A stretch of DNA of 64,000 nucleotides. It comes from Taudactylus pleione (Eukaryota; Chordata; Amphibia; Anura; Myobatrachidae). Below the pieces are notes generated by a model that did not search any database, was not told where the DNA came from, and saw nothing but the letters and a program-made list of their open reading frames with translations. Numbering within the stretch: the first letter of the stretch is position 1; every line of letters starts with the position of its first letter. The stretch spans positions 434,001 to 498,000 of the forward strand of contig JAUIMM010000484.1 in the NCBI GenBank assembly GCA_031769625.1. Reading direction: 5' to 3'. A program made the translations under genes and the position numbers. Below are positions 10,591 through 20,784 of this stretch, in pieces.

Positions 10591-11492
10591 TGAATAGAAT
10601 AAATATAGGTGGAAAGCGCTGCACAGACACACAAGGAATCAAAAGAAGTTTAATAAATCACTATTTAATAAACAGTAATACACAATAATATACCGCCAGT
10701 CTAATAATACTAAAAGGTTAATGTCTGGAATAGCATGGTACACTGCTAACATAAATACACAATGTAACAATACCAATGGATACAATAAAAGATATCAAAT
10801 ATGTCGTGGATAAAAATGACTGAATAGTCCCTCCTACATAAAAATAAAGTCACTAGTAGGACCGTAATGTTTGTCCATAGAAAGAAGATATTTGTTATAT
10901 GCTTATGAGCCACACTCTGAATAAAGCAGTGGTGGCTTTGCTAGATGAATGAGGCAGGACAAATGATGGCTGTTGTTAGCTGACGAAATATCCACATATG
11001 TTGCACATACCCACAGCGTTTCCTCAGGTATACAGATCTGTCCCTGTTGCAATGGATATATCCTCCAGCAGCACAGTGGGATCGCTGTTCCTACCAGCTG
11101 TATAATAGCCCTGCGGTCAGTGCTAGGACCCGTCCCCTCCTGTGGATATGTCCGTGCCGCACCAATGTGAGCTGCGTGCTCACAGCCAAAGTCTGCTGCG
11201 TTGTAGAGAGGAAGTCCTACACCGCACAGGGCGAGTGGGTCACATCAGGAGTGTCAGCTAACCGACAATGCGGAGTAGCGGCGCCGGTGTGAGCGGCTCC
11301 ACGGTGATTTATGAAAAATTCTTTTGATTCCTTGTGTGTCTGTGCAGCGCTTTCCACCTATATTTATTCTATTTTTACTGTTGGGAAGATTGCCAATTAT
11401 TCCCAGGTGGGAAGCGGCAGCATATATCACCTATATATTTTCACCTGATAAGTGACTGTTTGGCGCCTGATATATTGTATTCATTTAACATT
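10591..11492. mobile_element. Fold-back insertion with 13-bp target duplication
   Basis: A 902-bp insert splits pol and is flanked by TGTTTAACAAGTG (10578-10590) and TGTTTAAGAAGTG (11493-11505). Its first ~55 bases (10594-10647) recur as an almost perfect inverted repeat at 11319-11374, so about 118 bases of tail lie outside the right arm. A structurally similar element is at 26815-27513. No protein is encoded. The long target duplication argues for target-primed (LINE-type) insertion rather than cut-and-paste transposition. Confidence 0.8.
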
Positions 11493-12139
11493 TGTTTAAG
11501 AAGTGTAGCTGCAACCGCTCTTCTGGTAAATAAGAGCGAGGATGTAGTATTAGGGCATGCTACAACTGTCTATACAATGCATGCAGTATCTGCTTTGTTA
11601 AATTCTGCCCAAACCAGACATGTCTCTTCAGCAAGGTTCACGAAATGGGAACTAACACTAATGGCACCTGGAAATATTACCATTAAATGGTGCAATATGT
11701 TAAATCCAGCAATGTACTTACCATATGTGCCTCGAGATGCACAAAGGGTGGAGGAAGGTGAGTCTCTGGTTGAAGGTGAGTTTTGCAGGTATACTGACAC
11801 ACATGATTGTATAGAATATTTGAGTCAGACCTTTACTGCAAGACAGACATACGTGACACACCATTAGAAGATGTAGATTTGACATTTTACACGGATGGGA
11901 GTTGTCATAGGCAGGCAGACATAGGAGAATTATGCACATGTTATACTGTTGTAAATGACGAGGATGTTGAACCACTTGGTCCAACTCACTCAGCCCAGGT
12001 GGCTGAACTGGTGGCATTAAGGAGAGTGTGTGAGTTGGCAGAAGGTAAATCAGCTTACATATACACTGATTCTAAGTACGCCTTCGGGGTAGTACATGAT
12101 TTTGGGGCTCTTTGGCGTCTTAGGAACTTTATGACAGCA
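11493..12139 (+). pseudogene. pol: ERV pol: connection and RNase H N-terminal half
   Basis: After the insertion pol resumes with a connection domain (HAVSALLN and a TKWELTL segment). A frameshift follows near 11820-11870, then the RNase H core: a TFYTDGSC block with the first catalytic Asp, a HSAQVAELVAL block with the catalytic Glu, and IYTDSKYAFGVVHDF with the third Asp. RNase H degrades the RNA strand during reverse transcription. The domain is cut at 12140 by a 3.1-kb insertion and completed at 15290. It is non-functional because of the frameshift and insertion. Confidence 0.92.
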
Positions 12140-12712
12140 GACACCAGCAGTGGCGGGCTGGGCCGGGGGGCAGGGTGCCATCTGCCCCCCGGGCCGGTAT
12201 AATTTCAGTGTTATGGGGCCGTCATTCTCCATACACTTCTGGTGGCCGGGAGACATGCATAGGATGCTCCCCGGCCACTCAGTTTGTGTAGCAAGGCTAA
12301 TCAGTGCGGCCGTCTGCCACACTGATTTTCTTTGAAGCCCTTGTAATAAGCAGCTGCCTGGGGAGCATCTTGTGCGTGTCTCCCGGCCACAGGCAGCGCA
12401 AGCCAGGATTCGGACTCACGGGCAGATCGCTCAGACAGTCACCAGGGGCGGGGCGTATCTGGGTGAGGGGAGGTGGCCAGGTACCTCCTCTTCCCTTCCA
12501 CTTCCCATCTCTCCCGCGCGGTCTGTCTGCACACTGCAGTGCAGACTGCAGAGTCAGCAGGTAGAACGGGGAGCTAGTGATCCCTGCAGCAACTGTGCTT
12601 GTACAGATGCCCGGAGGCTTCCCCTGGTTGCCAGAATCACCTGGACTGTACATGGAGGTAACAAGTTTGGGGGCCCTACTACTAGGCCATTGACTGCCTG
12701 TCCAGCTGAGAT

Positions 12713-12766
12713 GAGACTACAAGTCCCAGCACACCTTGTCAACTGGATGTGCTGGGACTTGTAGAT
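12713..12766. repeat. Short palindrome (CTACAAGTCCCAGCA)
   Basis: CTACAAGTCCCAGCAC and its complement GTGCTGGGACTTGTAG are separated by about 20 bases. It is a small hairpin-forming repeat inside the composite insertion. Part of the same motif occurs near 37726-37740. Confidence 0.7.
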
Positions 12767-12779
12767 CCATCGCAACTAG

Positions 12780-12874
12780 AGATATATAGATATAGATATA
12801 TATATAGATATTGATATATATATATAGATATAGAGATATATATATATATAGATAGTGTATGTACAGTATATATG

Positions 12875-12908
<34 letters not shown>

Positions 12909-12912
12909 CACG
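12780..12912. repeat. TA/GATATA microsatellite
   Basis: Alternating AT with interspersed G (AGATATAGATATATATA) covers 12780-12855, followed by a pure (TA)n run at 12884-12908. The tyrosine/isoleucine reading frames across it are artefacts of the repeat. Confidence 0.95.
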
Positions 12913-13242
12913 TACATTCCACAAAGTCTGTCAATCGCATCATTGAAATCTATAGCTTCCACTGGTGCCCTCAAACTCAATGTAAATCCCCCTCAGTCTC
13001 CGTCCTCACCCCCTCTGTAAGTTGCCCTCAGTCTCCCTGTCCTCTCCCTCCCTATAACTCCCCTTTAGTGTCCCTGCCCTCAGCCCCCCTTTAACACACA
13101 CTCAATATTCCTGCCACTAATACTGCCTGTCACTTACCCTGATTCTCATTGCCCTGTCACTCAGTCACATTCATCCTTCATATAACTCTCACTGACCCCC
13201 AAAGTGTCTACACTCATCATTTACTGTATTCCTGCCAGGCAA

Positions 13243-13770
13243 TGACAGACATAGATGGGCAGAACGGAAACAAAGACAGACATACAGGGGCAGAACGGAA
13301 ACAAAGACAGACATAGAGGGGCAGAACGGAAACAAAGACAGACATAGAGGGGCAGAATGGAAACAAAGACAGCCATAGAGGGGCAGAACGGAAACAAAGA
13401 CAGACATAGAGGGGCAGAACGGAAACAAAGACAGACATAGAGGGGCAGAACGGAAACAAAGACAGAAATAGATGGGCAGAACGGAAACAAAGACAGACAT
13501 AGAGGGGCAGAACGGAAACACAGACAGACATAGAGGGGCAGAACGGAAACAAAGACAGACATAGATGGGCAGAACGGAAACAAAGACAGACATAGATGGG
13601 CAGAACAGAAACAAAGACAGACATAGAGGGGCAGAACGGAAACAAAGACAGACATAGATGGGCAGAACGGAAACAAAGACAGACATAGATGGGCAGAATG
13701 GAAACAAATACAGACATAGATGGGCAGAACAGAAACAAAGACAGACATAGAAGGGCAGAACGGAAACAAA
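13243..13770. repeat. 31-bp minisatellite, left part (~17 units)
   Basis: Units of CAGACATAGAGGGGCAGAAC plus GGAAACAAAGA repeat every 31 bp with few substitutions. The array is split by the MITE at 13771-14319 and continues to 14464. Because 31 is not a multiple of three and the unit lacks stops on the - strand, all three - frames stay open for about 180-220 codons. These frames are not genes. Confidence 0.97.
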
Positions 13771-14319
13771 GGCCCTCATTCAGAGCCGTACGCTCTGAGC
13801 AGAGCGCACGCTCTGAATGAGGGCCGGGCTCCATTTTCATGGAGCGTCCTCCTGGACGCTCGTATAGCTGTGGGTCACCACCCACAGGCTATACGAGCGT
13901 GCTTTGTGATGGCCGCGATGGTCGAGACCATCGCGACCATCGAAATTGCGAGCCGGAGCCTGCGGTTGAGGTTTTCAACCGCAAGCTCCGGAGTGATTTT
14001 GGCTCTATCAGAGCCAAAATCACTCCCACTGACATCACTAGTGATGTCAGTGGGCCGGCTTCTGACGGGAGGCGTTCCCGTGGGAACGCCCCCGTCAGGG
14101 AGGCACGCCCCCGGCACGCCCACCAAAGGGGGCGTGCTGTCAATCAACATTGACAGCACACCCCCTTTGATCGGACACAACAAGCGAAGGACTTTCCTTC
14201 GCTCGTCGCGTCTGGCGCATGCGCACGACGGAGCTCCCTCCGTCGTGCGCATGCTCAGTGCATAACATCGACCCACTTGCGAGCGGACAGCCGCTCGCGA
14301 GTGGGTCTGAATCAGGCCC
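13771..14319. mobile_element. MITE, GGCCTGATTCAGAG family, nested in minisatellite
   Basis: The ends GGCCCTCATTCAGAGCC and GGGTCTGAATCAGGCCC match the family. The insertion lies inside a unit of the 31-bp array, with AAA on both sides as a likely 3-bp duplication. The interior is itself a chain of nested perfect palindromes (for example TGACATCACTAGTGATGTCA at 14031-14050), unlike the other family members. Confidence 0.8.
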
Positions 14320-14464
14320 AAAGACAGACATAGATGGGCAGAACGGAAACAAAGACAGACATAGATGGGCAGAACGGAAACAAAGACAGACATAGATGGG
14401 CAGAACGGAAACAAAGACAGACATAGATGGGCAGACGGAAACAAAGACAGACATAGAGGGGCAG
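14319..14464. repeat. 31-bp minisatellite, right part (~5 units)
   Basis: This is a direct continuation of the array at 13243-13770 with the same 31-bp unit. One unit carries a single-base deletion (GGGCAGACGG). A purine-rich tract (GAGAGA, GGAGAA) follows to about 14680. Confidence 0.95.
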
Positions 14465-14787
14465 GAGAGCAAGAGGGGAAAAAGACCAAGATGGGATTGA
14501 AGAGAGAGACAAAGTAGTGAAGTAGTGGGATTGGAGAAAAAGAAATAGTGGAGGGAGAAGGGAGATATGGAGAAGAGACAGAGCGGGAAGTGAAAGATGG
14601 AATGAGAAGGGAAAAGTGGGGAGGAGAAACGTGGGTTGAAGAAAGAGAGTTAAAAAAAAAATGAAAAAGAAAGCCAGGCAACGCAGGACATTAAATCTAG
14701 TGTGTGTATATACTGTATATGTGCAGTATGTTTTTAAAAGTTAATTCTTGTGTGGATATTTTTTTGCTGTAATGTGTGTTTACTAAG

Positions 14788-14946
14788 GGGTCTGTGTACT
14801 AAGCCTTAGAGAGAGATAAAGTGGATGGAGATAAAGTACCAACCAATCAGCTCCTGTCATTTTACAGACTGTGTTTGAAAAATGACAGGTGCTGATTGGT
14901 TGGTACTTTATCTTCATTCAATTTAACTCTCTCCAGGGCTTAGTAC
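14788..14946. mobile_element. Palindromic MITE
   Basis: Inverted arms such as GATAAAGTACCAACCAATCAG and CTGATTGGTTGGTACTTTATC enclose a short loop. The outer ends carry GTACTAAGCCTTAGAGAGA and its near complement. Direct base reading supports a near-complete hairpin; the family is unknown. Confidence 0.75.
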
Positions 14947-15289
14947 TATGCATTGTGATCTGCAGTGACTTACTCACTGATGCTGCAGTGTGCCGGTGCT
15001 GCCCATGGCTGTGGGCAAGGGGGAGACTGGGAGCTCCTCTCTCTATTCCGCTCTTCAGCGCCTGCAAGTTGAAGTGGCAGCAACCGGTAGTTCCGCTGTG
15101 TGAGTCTGACAGGTCAGGTAAAACTTTTGTAGGGCGGCATGGACAATGCATATGTGTTTTATTGTTGTTCCTGTGAGAGCTGTTGCGTTTTTTACGTGTA
15201 ACCTCTAGTCAGGGTTAACATCACCAGGGTCACTTGCTTGTGTTGCCCCCCAGGCTGAAAGTTGCCAGCCAGCCCCTGGACACCAGTAG

Positions 15290-15513
15290 CACATTCACAG
15301 CACATAAAAGGACTTCTGACAGTAATCCAGCTACCAAAGGCAGTAGCTGTCATCAAATGCAAAGCCCACACATCCAAAGAAGACCCGGTGTCGATGGGCA
15401 ATAACAGAGCAGATGAAGCTGCCAAATGGGCAGCAGGGTTACGCATAAATATAACAACTAACAAAGTGATGGTCTTCCAGACAATAGACACACAGAAATT
15501 TATTGAAATGTAA
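15290..15513 (+). pseudogene. pol: ERV pol: RNase H C-terminal part
   Basis: The frame resumes after the 3.1-kb insertion with the HIKGLLTVIQLPKAVAVIKC stretch, followed by a KAHTS block (the position of the RNase H histidine loop) and NNRADEAAKWAA with the final catalytic Asp. It ends at an in-frame TAA (15511-15513). The integrase frame continues in the same register directly after this stop, so a single nonsense codon separates the two. Confidence 0.9.
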
Positions 15514-15516
15514 GAT

Positions 15517-16464
15517 TTGTGTTCCCTACAGGAAAAGGCGGTCTGGAGATCGAAGGGATGTGGTCGGGAGTCCTCTGGACTCTGGAGAGATGGACAAGGT
15601 AGGCCTGTTGCTCCCAAGGCATACTACCCAAGCTTAGCTGAAGCAGCGCATGGTCTGACTCACCTGGGAAAAGAAGGTATGTGCAAGTTGGTCAGAGCAT
15701 ATTGGTGTGCACCAGGCTTTTTTTCTCAAGCTGCTAAGAGAGCAATGTCCTGTCTGAATTGTTTGAGGAAAAATGTCGGGAAGACAATACCCACCGAGCC
15801 ATCCCATATCCCTCCGACAGACGGTCCTTTTCAGGTAATACAAATTGACTTCATTCAATTACCACCTTGCAGGAATCTCAAGTATGTAATAGTTTGTACT
15901 GATGTATTTTCTAATTGGGTAGAGGCATATCCAGCTGCCACTAATACTGCTGTTTTTACTGCTAAGACGATTGCTCAGGAGTTTGTATGCAGATACGGTA
16001 TCCCTAGAATCATAGAAAGTGATAGGGGTACTCATTTCACTGGTGATGTTTTCCAGAACATGTGTAAGTTAATGGGAATTAATAGTAGACTTCATACCCC
16101 CTACCGACCGCAAGCCAGTGCGAAGGTGGAGAGAGTGAACGGTACTATTAAGAATAAACTGAAGATCATGACTGAAACTGGATTAGGATGGCCAAAAGCC
16201 TTACCGCTCGTCCTCCATAGCATCAGAATCACTTCCAGATCTCCTCTTAATCTGTCCCCCTTTGAGATACTGTTTGGAAGGCAACCTCATTTGATTATAA
16301 ATCCACAGGATGATTTGAAGAGTAATAATGAGTTTACTGTGCAATATCTTATAAAAATGAGTAGGCAGCTGAAACAACAGCAACAGAAACTGAAAATGTT
16401 GTTACCTGATATGCCAAAAATAAACTGTCATGATGTTGAACCTGGAGAATATGTTATGATCTGA
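15517..16464 (+). pseudogene. pol: ERV pol: integrase, zinc-binding and catalytic domains
   Basis: The 315-residue frame carries an H-H-C-C zinc domain (HGLTHLGKEG, then CLNCLRKN). It is followed by the D,D-35-E catalytic core: Asp in QIDFIQL, Asp in IESDRGTHFTG and Glu in SAKVERVNG, with RPQAS just before it. A gammaretrovirus-like RSPLNLSPFEILFGR block precedes the C-terminal region. Integrase joins viral DNA to the host chromosome. The frame stops at TGA 16462-16464 and the same register continues beyond it to 16695. It is the best preserved segment of the provirus but is isolated by upstream breaks. Confidence 0.95.
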
Positions 16465-16695
16465 AATTTCTTACGCTCAGGTTGCTTGACAGACTGGTGG
16501 GAAGGTCCTTACCAGGTGTTGATGACAAGTACCACATCTTTGAAGGTAGCAGAAAGATATACCTGGGTCTATTCCACTCACTGCAGAAAGGTCAACCATC
16601 CGAAGGGGGTACAAGGCAGAGTCGATACAGACAACCTGGACCTGTCAATTGTGAGCTGTTCCTGGAGAACTAAAGACTGCAGTGAAAACACCTGA
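16465..16695 (+). pseudogene. pol: ERV pol: integrase C-terminal domain
   Basis: In the register of the integrase core, just after the TGA at 16462, the frame holds the WWEGPYQVL motif typical of the SH3-like C-terminal domain of gammaretroviral integrases, followed by a W-containing HCRKVNHP segment. It ends at about 16695, where env begins in an overlapping position, as in related viruses. Confidence 0.85.
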
Positions 16696-16706
16696 GCCGG
16701 AGACGC

Positions 16707-17924
16707 GTGCAGATTACTATTCCAGCAATGGAGTGGCGATCTGTTTTTGTTTCTGTATCTCGTTCCAGGGTTCTGCTCATGCTTATTTGTTTCAAGATGT
16801 CTTATTTCTGTGACGGAGGACAGATGACTGAGAGGGAGGCTGATAGTGATGTCGATGGAGTGGAGTCGGAAGAGAGAGAAATAAAACAATCAGGGCAACC
16901 TATGGTCAAACTCAGTTTAGGAATTGTTAAGAGATCTGTTAGCCACGTAACTCGGAGACAGTGTGAGGGGTTATTGTCTGAGGAATACTGTATTTGTGAG
17001 TACTGTGGATCCCTAGTTGATGAGAAATGCATCCAACGATGCCAGTCCAAGAGTAATCTGTATTTGGGCAGGCAACCTTTAGAGGATTACCATTCCTTGG
17101 TGGGTAAGGTCTTAAACCAGACTGATTGTTGGGTGTGTACTCACGTGCCTCAGGGATAACATAATTTCGGATTAGTACCATTCCCATTAAGTTTCCCTGA
17201 GCTCCTTGAATTACGGGGAGGGAGGTCCATAGGTGGGAAGTATAACATTACCAGGTCCCCTAGTTTAAAGCTGCAGCAGTTCTCCATAGATCGGTCTTTG
17301 CTGTGTCTGAAGATTTCATACATAGAAAGACTGGAGAATTGGGAAGCAGACTTCTTGGATCAGACAATGGCTTGCCACACCAGTAGTGATGAACACCAGA
17401 GACAAGGAAATAGGAACAAACTGAATGTGTTATCTATTGGAAAAGTTCCTATGGGTTATTGTAAAAATATTATTCAGGCTGAAACGTGTCTTGAGCAGAT
17501 GAGGACAATAGGCATAGGTAGTTTTGTTAAAACTTTATGGGATATTGTGGAAGATCGAAATATACCATATGTCCTTCCAGATAATGTATACTATGTTTGT
17601 GGAAGAAGGGCTTATTCTTGGTTATCTCCGAGTTCCAAGGGTTTATGTTTTATAGGTAAATTGGTCCCAGTGACCCTTACACATGATGAAATGATTGGTA
17701 TCCATAAAACCGCACCACCTCCATGCATACACACGCAGTATGAACATTGTGACAAAAGAAATATGATCCCTGGTGAAGAACATATAGCCACACAGTTGAT
17801 TAGTGAAACAACTGGCTTCCAAATTTTGGTAGCATTAGATCCCACCAGGATCACTCGGGGAACTTTAAATTTTAGATACATACAAGACTTGGCTAAATTA
17901 TGTCAAAGCCGGATAATTGGCTGA
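16707..17924 (+). pseudogene. env: ERV env, surface subunit remnant
   Basis: Two stretches in the same register (to 17159 and 17298-17924) are separated by one in-frame TAA (17157-17159). They form a cysteine-rich, secreted-type protein with CICEYC, a DCWVCTHVP element (a CxxC-type motif preceded by Trp, as in gamma-like surface subunits) and several N-glycosylation sequons. The surface subunit binds the receptor in intact viruses. The C-terminal end stops at 17924, just upstream of the solo LTR that separates it from the transmembrane subunit. The position directly after integrase supports the call. Confidence 0.8.
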
Positions 17925-17949
17925 GACAGAATCTGTTCAAATTAAAATC

Positions 17950-18948
17950 TGTACAACGCCATTTTGCGAATGGCAACAAGACGCCATTTTGCGAATGGCC
18001 GCACAACGCCATTTTAGCAAATTTCACAATATCAGTACATACGGTGATGCTATTATTTAGCGTTGTGCGATTCCCATGCAATAGAACAATGTTAAAGGTC
18101 CTCATTATATAAATACATACATTTACTAAAACATATAATATGAACAACCCTGCAAAACACGTACCACGGTGTACTCCACAAATACGTAGTCGCACAACGC
18201 TAACTATCATCTTTCCTTAATGTCCTTATACTTGCACATTGCACACTTACATAGAAAGGTTCCCCAGCATTAAGGTTAATATCCAAGGTTATATTCATTA
18301 TTAATTATGTAATAAAGCGACTGTATTTATGATCTCAGATTTAGTACATGATAAACAGACCGTGTTTAGTGCCATTCTGAACCACTGTTTATTTGCAGAT
18401 TTCCGGTTCCATCGGCAAGGAAATCGCAACATGCGTCTGGGAATTATTGATCATAGAGAGATAGGCATTGAAATGTACTCTGTTCATGTAATGTAAGTAG
18501 CCAGTTCAGACTTGTTCTTCGGCGGGAAAACGGACACAAAGAAGCTGTTCGAGGCTTAACTATTACAATACAAACTGACCTATGAACTGCATCATAACAG
18601 GAGAACCAGGAAGAAGAACCAATGGGATTATGCCAACTTGTTCTATTGTATCTCTGCAAGGGTTTATATGCAAGCACCCTGAATCTGCTAGTCAGTCATC
18701 TTTTCTTTGCTGTTGACGGAGGTTTCATCATTGATGCCGGGAATCTGGATTCAGAGCGCATGCGTATGTATTCGACTGTACCTAGTGATTGTATAATCTG
18801 CTTGCGCCAATTGTATTTAGATCACAACATGTAACTATCTGCTGTTTGGTGAATAATATCTTTTTGTGCTTTGGAACCACAATCAAAGTCTGGAAAGCAA
18901 TTATTTCTTGTGCGACTTATAACACTAAATAGCAACATTTAGAGTGCA
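17950..18948 (+). repeat. Solo LTR of a related ERV inserted in env
   Basis: Its 3' half parallels the flanking LTRs. The shared landmarks are TGTTTATTTGCAGA, the CGGCGGGAAA stretch, a TATA-like TTTATATG near 18663, and CTTTTTGTGCTTTGGAACCA near 18872. It is clearly more diverged than the two LTRs are from each other. The proposed start TGTACAACGCC opens with three ~25-bp direct repeats of ACGCCATTTTGCGAATGGC. The exact ends and target duplication were not resolved. Confidence 0.7.
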
Positions 18949-18990
18949 TAGATAGGTAGGAATCAAAATTAATAGGACAACATCACTGAG

Positions 18991-19419
18991 ATGTATGATG
19001 ACACTTTCAAGTATACGGGTAAGGAGCTACAGGCTTATAAAAAGGAATTGGTACAACATAGGCTAGTGTTAAACTACCTGACAGCTGTTACTGGTGGATA
19101 TTGTGTGACTTTGGCCACCCAATTTGGTGTCAAGAATTGCACGTACATCACCAATAATACTGATGACCCCAAAGAGGTGACTGACTGGAGAATGGATGAA
19201 ATCCTACAACTGAAGTGGGAATTTCAGAAGGACCATAATACTTCCTTGTACGAGACTGAGGTAAAGGTAGAGGAATGGTTCTCATGGTTAAACCCCGTAA
19301 AATGGTTCTCCGGTCTGGGAGAGTGGATACAGGAGATGATTGCTAGTAATTGGTTTATGTGTCAGATGTGTTCCTACTGTATTGAAGTGTGGAAAATGTA
19401 CCACCAAGGTAAACAGTGA
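18991..19419 (+). pseudogene. env: ERV env, transmembrane subunit remnant
   Basis: The 142-residue frame contains a heptad-like helical stretch followed by the loop region of class I fusion proteins (LVLNYLTAVTGGYC) and an N-glycosylated segment. A Trp-rich membrane-proximal region (WLNPVKWF) comes next, then a hydrophobic segment near the C-terminus. The N-terminal fusion peptide is not visible, because the solo LTR lies directly upstream. In an intact virus this subunit drives membrane fusion. This copy is an isolated fragment. Confidence 0.8.
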
Positions 19420-19820
19420 TAATGAAATCCTAATGATGGTGAGGGGTGGTGGTATAGGTACTAAAGTTGATGAAGAACTGCATTACAATCCTAAAACTGA
19501 ATGTACCATCAATTAATAACATGTGAATAGGCTTGGTCATGTATGATAAAATATTGTAAATGTTCCGTTAAACATCCTAGATAATGTAGTCTCCTTTTCC
19601 CCCAAAGTTCCTTTATAGGTTCGATGAGGTCCCACATCTTACCAATGGTCCCCTATAGATCCGCTGAATGCGTAAAAGGGTTGCTTTACCCTTTCTTGAA
19701 GCACATTATTGACGGTTCAATTACCAAATTGTGTCATACCGTATAGAACATCAGATAATAATTTATTATGCATGACTAAGTAGGTTAAGAATAGAATGTG
19801 ATAGTCTTATGTTTGCTATC

Positions 19821-19830
19821 AAAGGGTGGA
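19821..19830 (+). other. Polypurine tract
   Basis: AAAGGGTGGA lies immediately before the 3' LTR start (CTGTCAAAG), where the plus-strand primer is made during reverse transcription. One T interrupts the purine run. Confidence 0.65.
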
Positions 19831-19831
19831 C

Positions 19832-20775
19832 TGTCAAAGTCAAATAATTGGATATGATAGCTTACAATTATTATCTGACGATATAGTCATCTATGGTTGG
19901 ATGACGTGTTACCAGGACGCTACTTTGCATCACGCAATCCAATGCACACAAATGCGAATCCACATCACACATATACTGACACACATAACACATACATATA
20001 TATATATATATATATACATACATACATACATACACATAGACACTCATATGCATATTTGCATACGTACACGTGGACGCTCATATGCGTATTCACATACATA
20101 CAGACACATATTTGCTATTTCGATACACAGACGCACATATAACCAGTGTTATTAAAGGTATTTGTTAGCTAATAATTAGGATGCAAGATGTACTTAAATG
20201 AGATCTAAGGTTCAGAATATAGTGGACATGTCATGTTTGGTATCATACTAAATCCCTGTTTATTTGCAGACATCCGTTTCTATCGGCAAAGAAGTTGCAT
20301 CATGCGTCTGTTAGTTATGGATAATAGGAAGTTATTGAATAGAATGTTTTTACTAGTATGCAGTGTTGTAGCCAGTATTAACCAGTTGTTCGGCGGGAAA
20401 CTACACAATGTGACACCGTATGAACTGACCAATGACCGGATTGACCAGAAGCAAGAACCAATAAGAACCTGTCAATTTGTCTCTTTGTTAACTCTGAAAC
20501 CTGTAAGGTATATAAGCTGTGTGCTGACCTCAGTGTACAGGTATCTTCTTGCGACCACAGATGTCTGGATTGATGACTGTATACTGGGACCAGTGCGCAC
20601 GCATATGTATTGGGCTGTACTTTATTATTGCTTTGTACTCTAATTGTTAAATCTTACATCGTGTTACCCCTTTATACTTAAATAACTTTTTGTGCTTTGG
20701 AACCACACGATTGGACTGGAAAGCAATTCTTTCTTAAGCGACTTGCAGCGCTAAATAGCAGCTTATATGTATTCA
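19832..20775 (+). repeat. ERV 3' LTR
   Basis: This 944-bp repeat is homologous to the 5' LTR. It starts TGTCAAAGTC and ends GTATTCA. The TATA box is at 20509-20516 and an ATATAT microsatellite at about 19996-20018. It lacks two segments present in the 5' LTR. Confidence 0.9.
20509..20516 (+). promoter_or_regulatory. TATA box of 3' LTR
   Basis: TATATAAG is conserved with the 5' LTR and lies in the matching position. Confidence 0.55.
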
Positions 20776-20784
20776 TAGTACTAA

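Larger units (their letters stand above)
12148..15278. mobile_element. 3.1-kb composite insertion with 8-bp target duplications (hAT-like)
   Basis: The insert interrupts RNase H and is flanked by GACACCAG at 12140-12147 and 15279-15286. Its ends are imperfect inverted repeats (CAGTGGCGGGCTGGG against CAGGGGCTGGCTGGC read from the other side). An 8-bp duplication with CAG ends fits the hAT superfamily. Inside are a GC-rich 5' part, a TA microsatellite, a 31-bp minisatellite, a nested MITE and a palindromic MITE. No transposase is present, so it is non-autonomous. Confidence 0.8.
6856..20775 (+). mobile_element. Endogenous retrovirus (class I-like), decayed, with nested insertions
   Basis: Two long direct repeats (6856-7864 and 19832-20775) begin TGTCAAAGTC and end TCA, as LTRs do. 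Between them lie, in order on the + strand, a tRNA-Pro-like primer binding site, a gag matrix remnant, pol (end of RT, RNase H, integrase), env fragments and a purine tract just before the 3' LTR. The short sequence GTAC lies next to both outer ends (6852-6855 and 20778-20781), a possible target duplication, although the 3' copy is offset by two bases. Protein similarity places it near gammaretroviruses or epsilonretroviruses. Stop codons, deletions and three insertions make it non-functional. The two LTRs differ by many substitutions and several indels, so it is not a recent insertion. Confidence 0.92.

Noticed and set aside
11334..11490. Coding start upstream of the RNase H fragment
   Set aside because: This part of the frame lies in the fold-back insert, not in pol.
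12717..12980. Tyr/Ile repeat frames
   Set aside because: Translation of a TA microsatellite.
13189..13885. Three long - strand reading frames (182-222 residues) with repeated Ser/Val/Cys/Leu-rich motifs
   Set aside because: They are by-products of a 31-bp minisatellite without stops in any - frame; the same peptide appears in all three frames.
13243..14464. Possible CRISPR-like array
   Set aside because: Units are contiguous 31-bp repeats without unique spacers, in an animal genome context.
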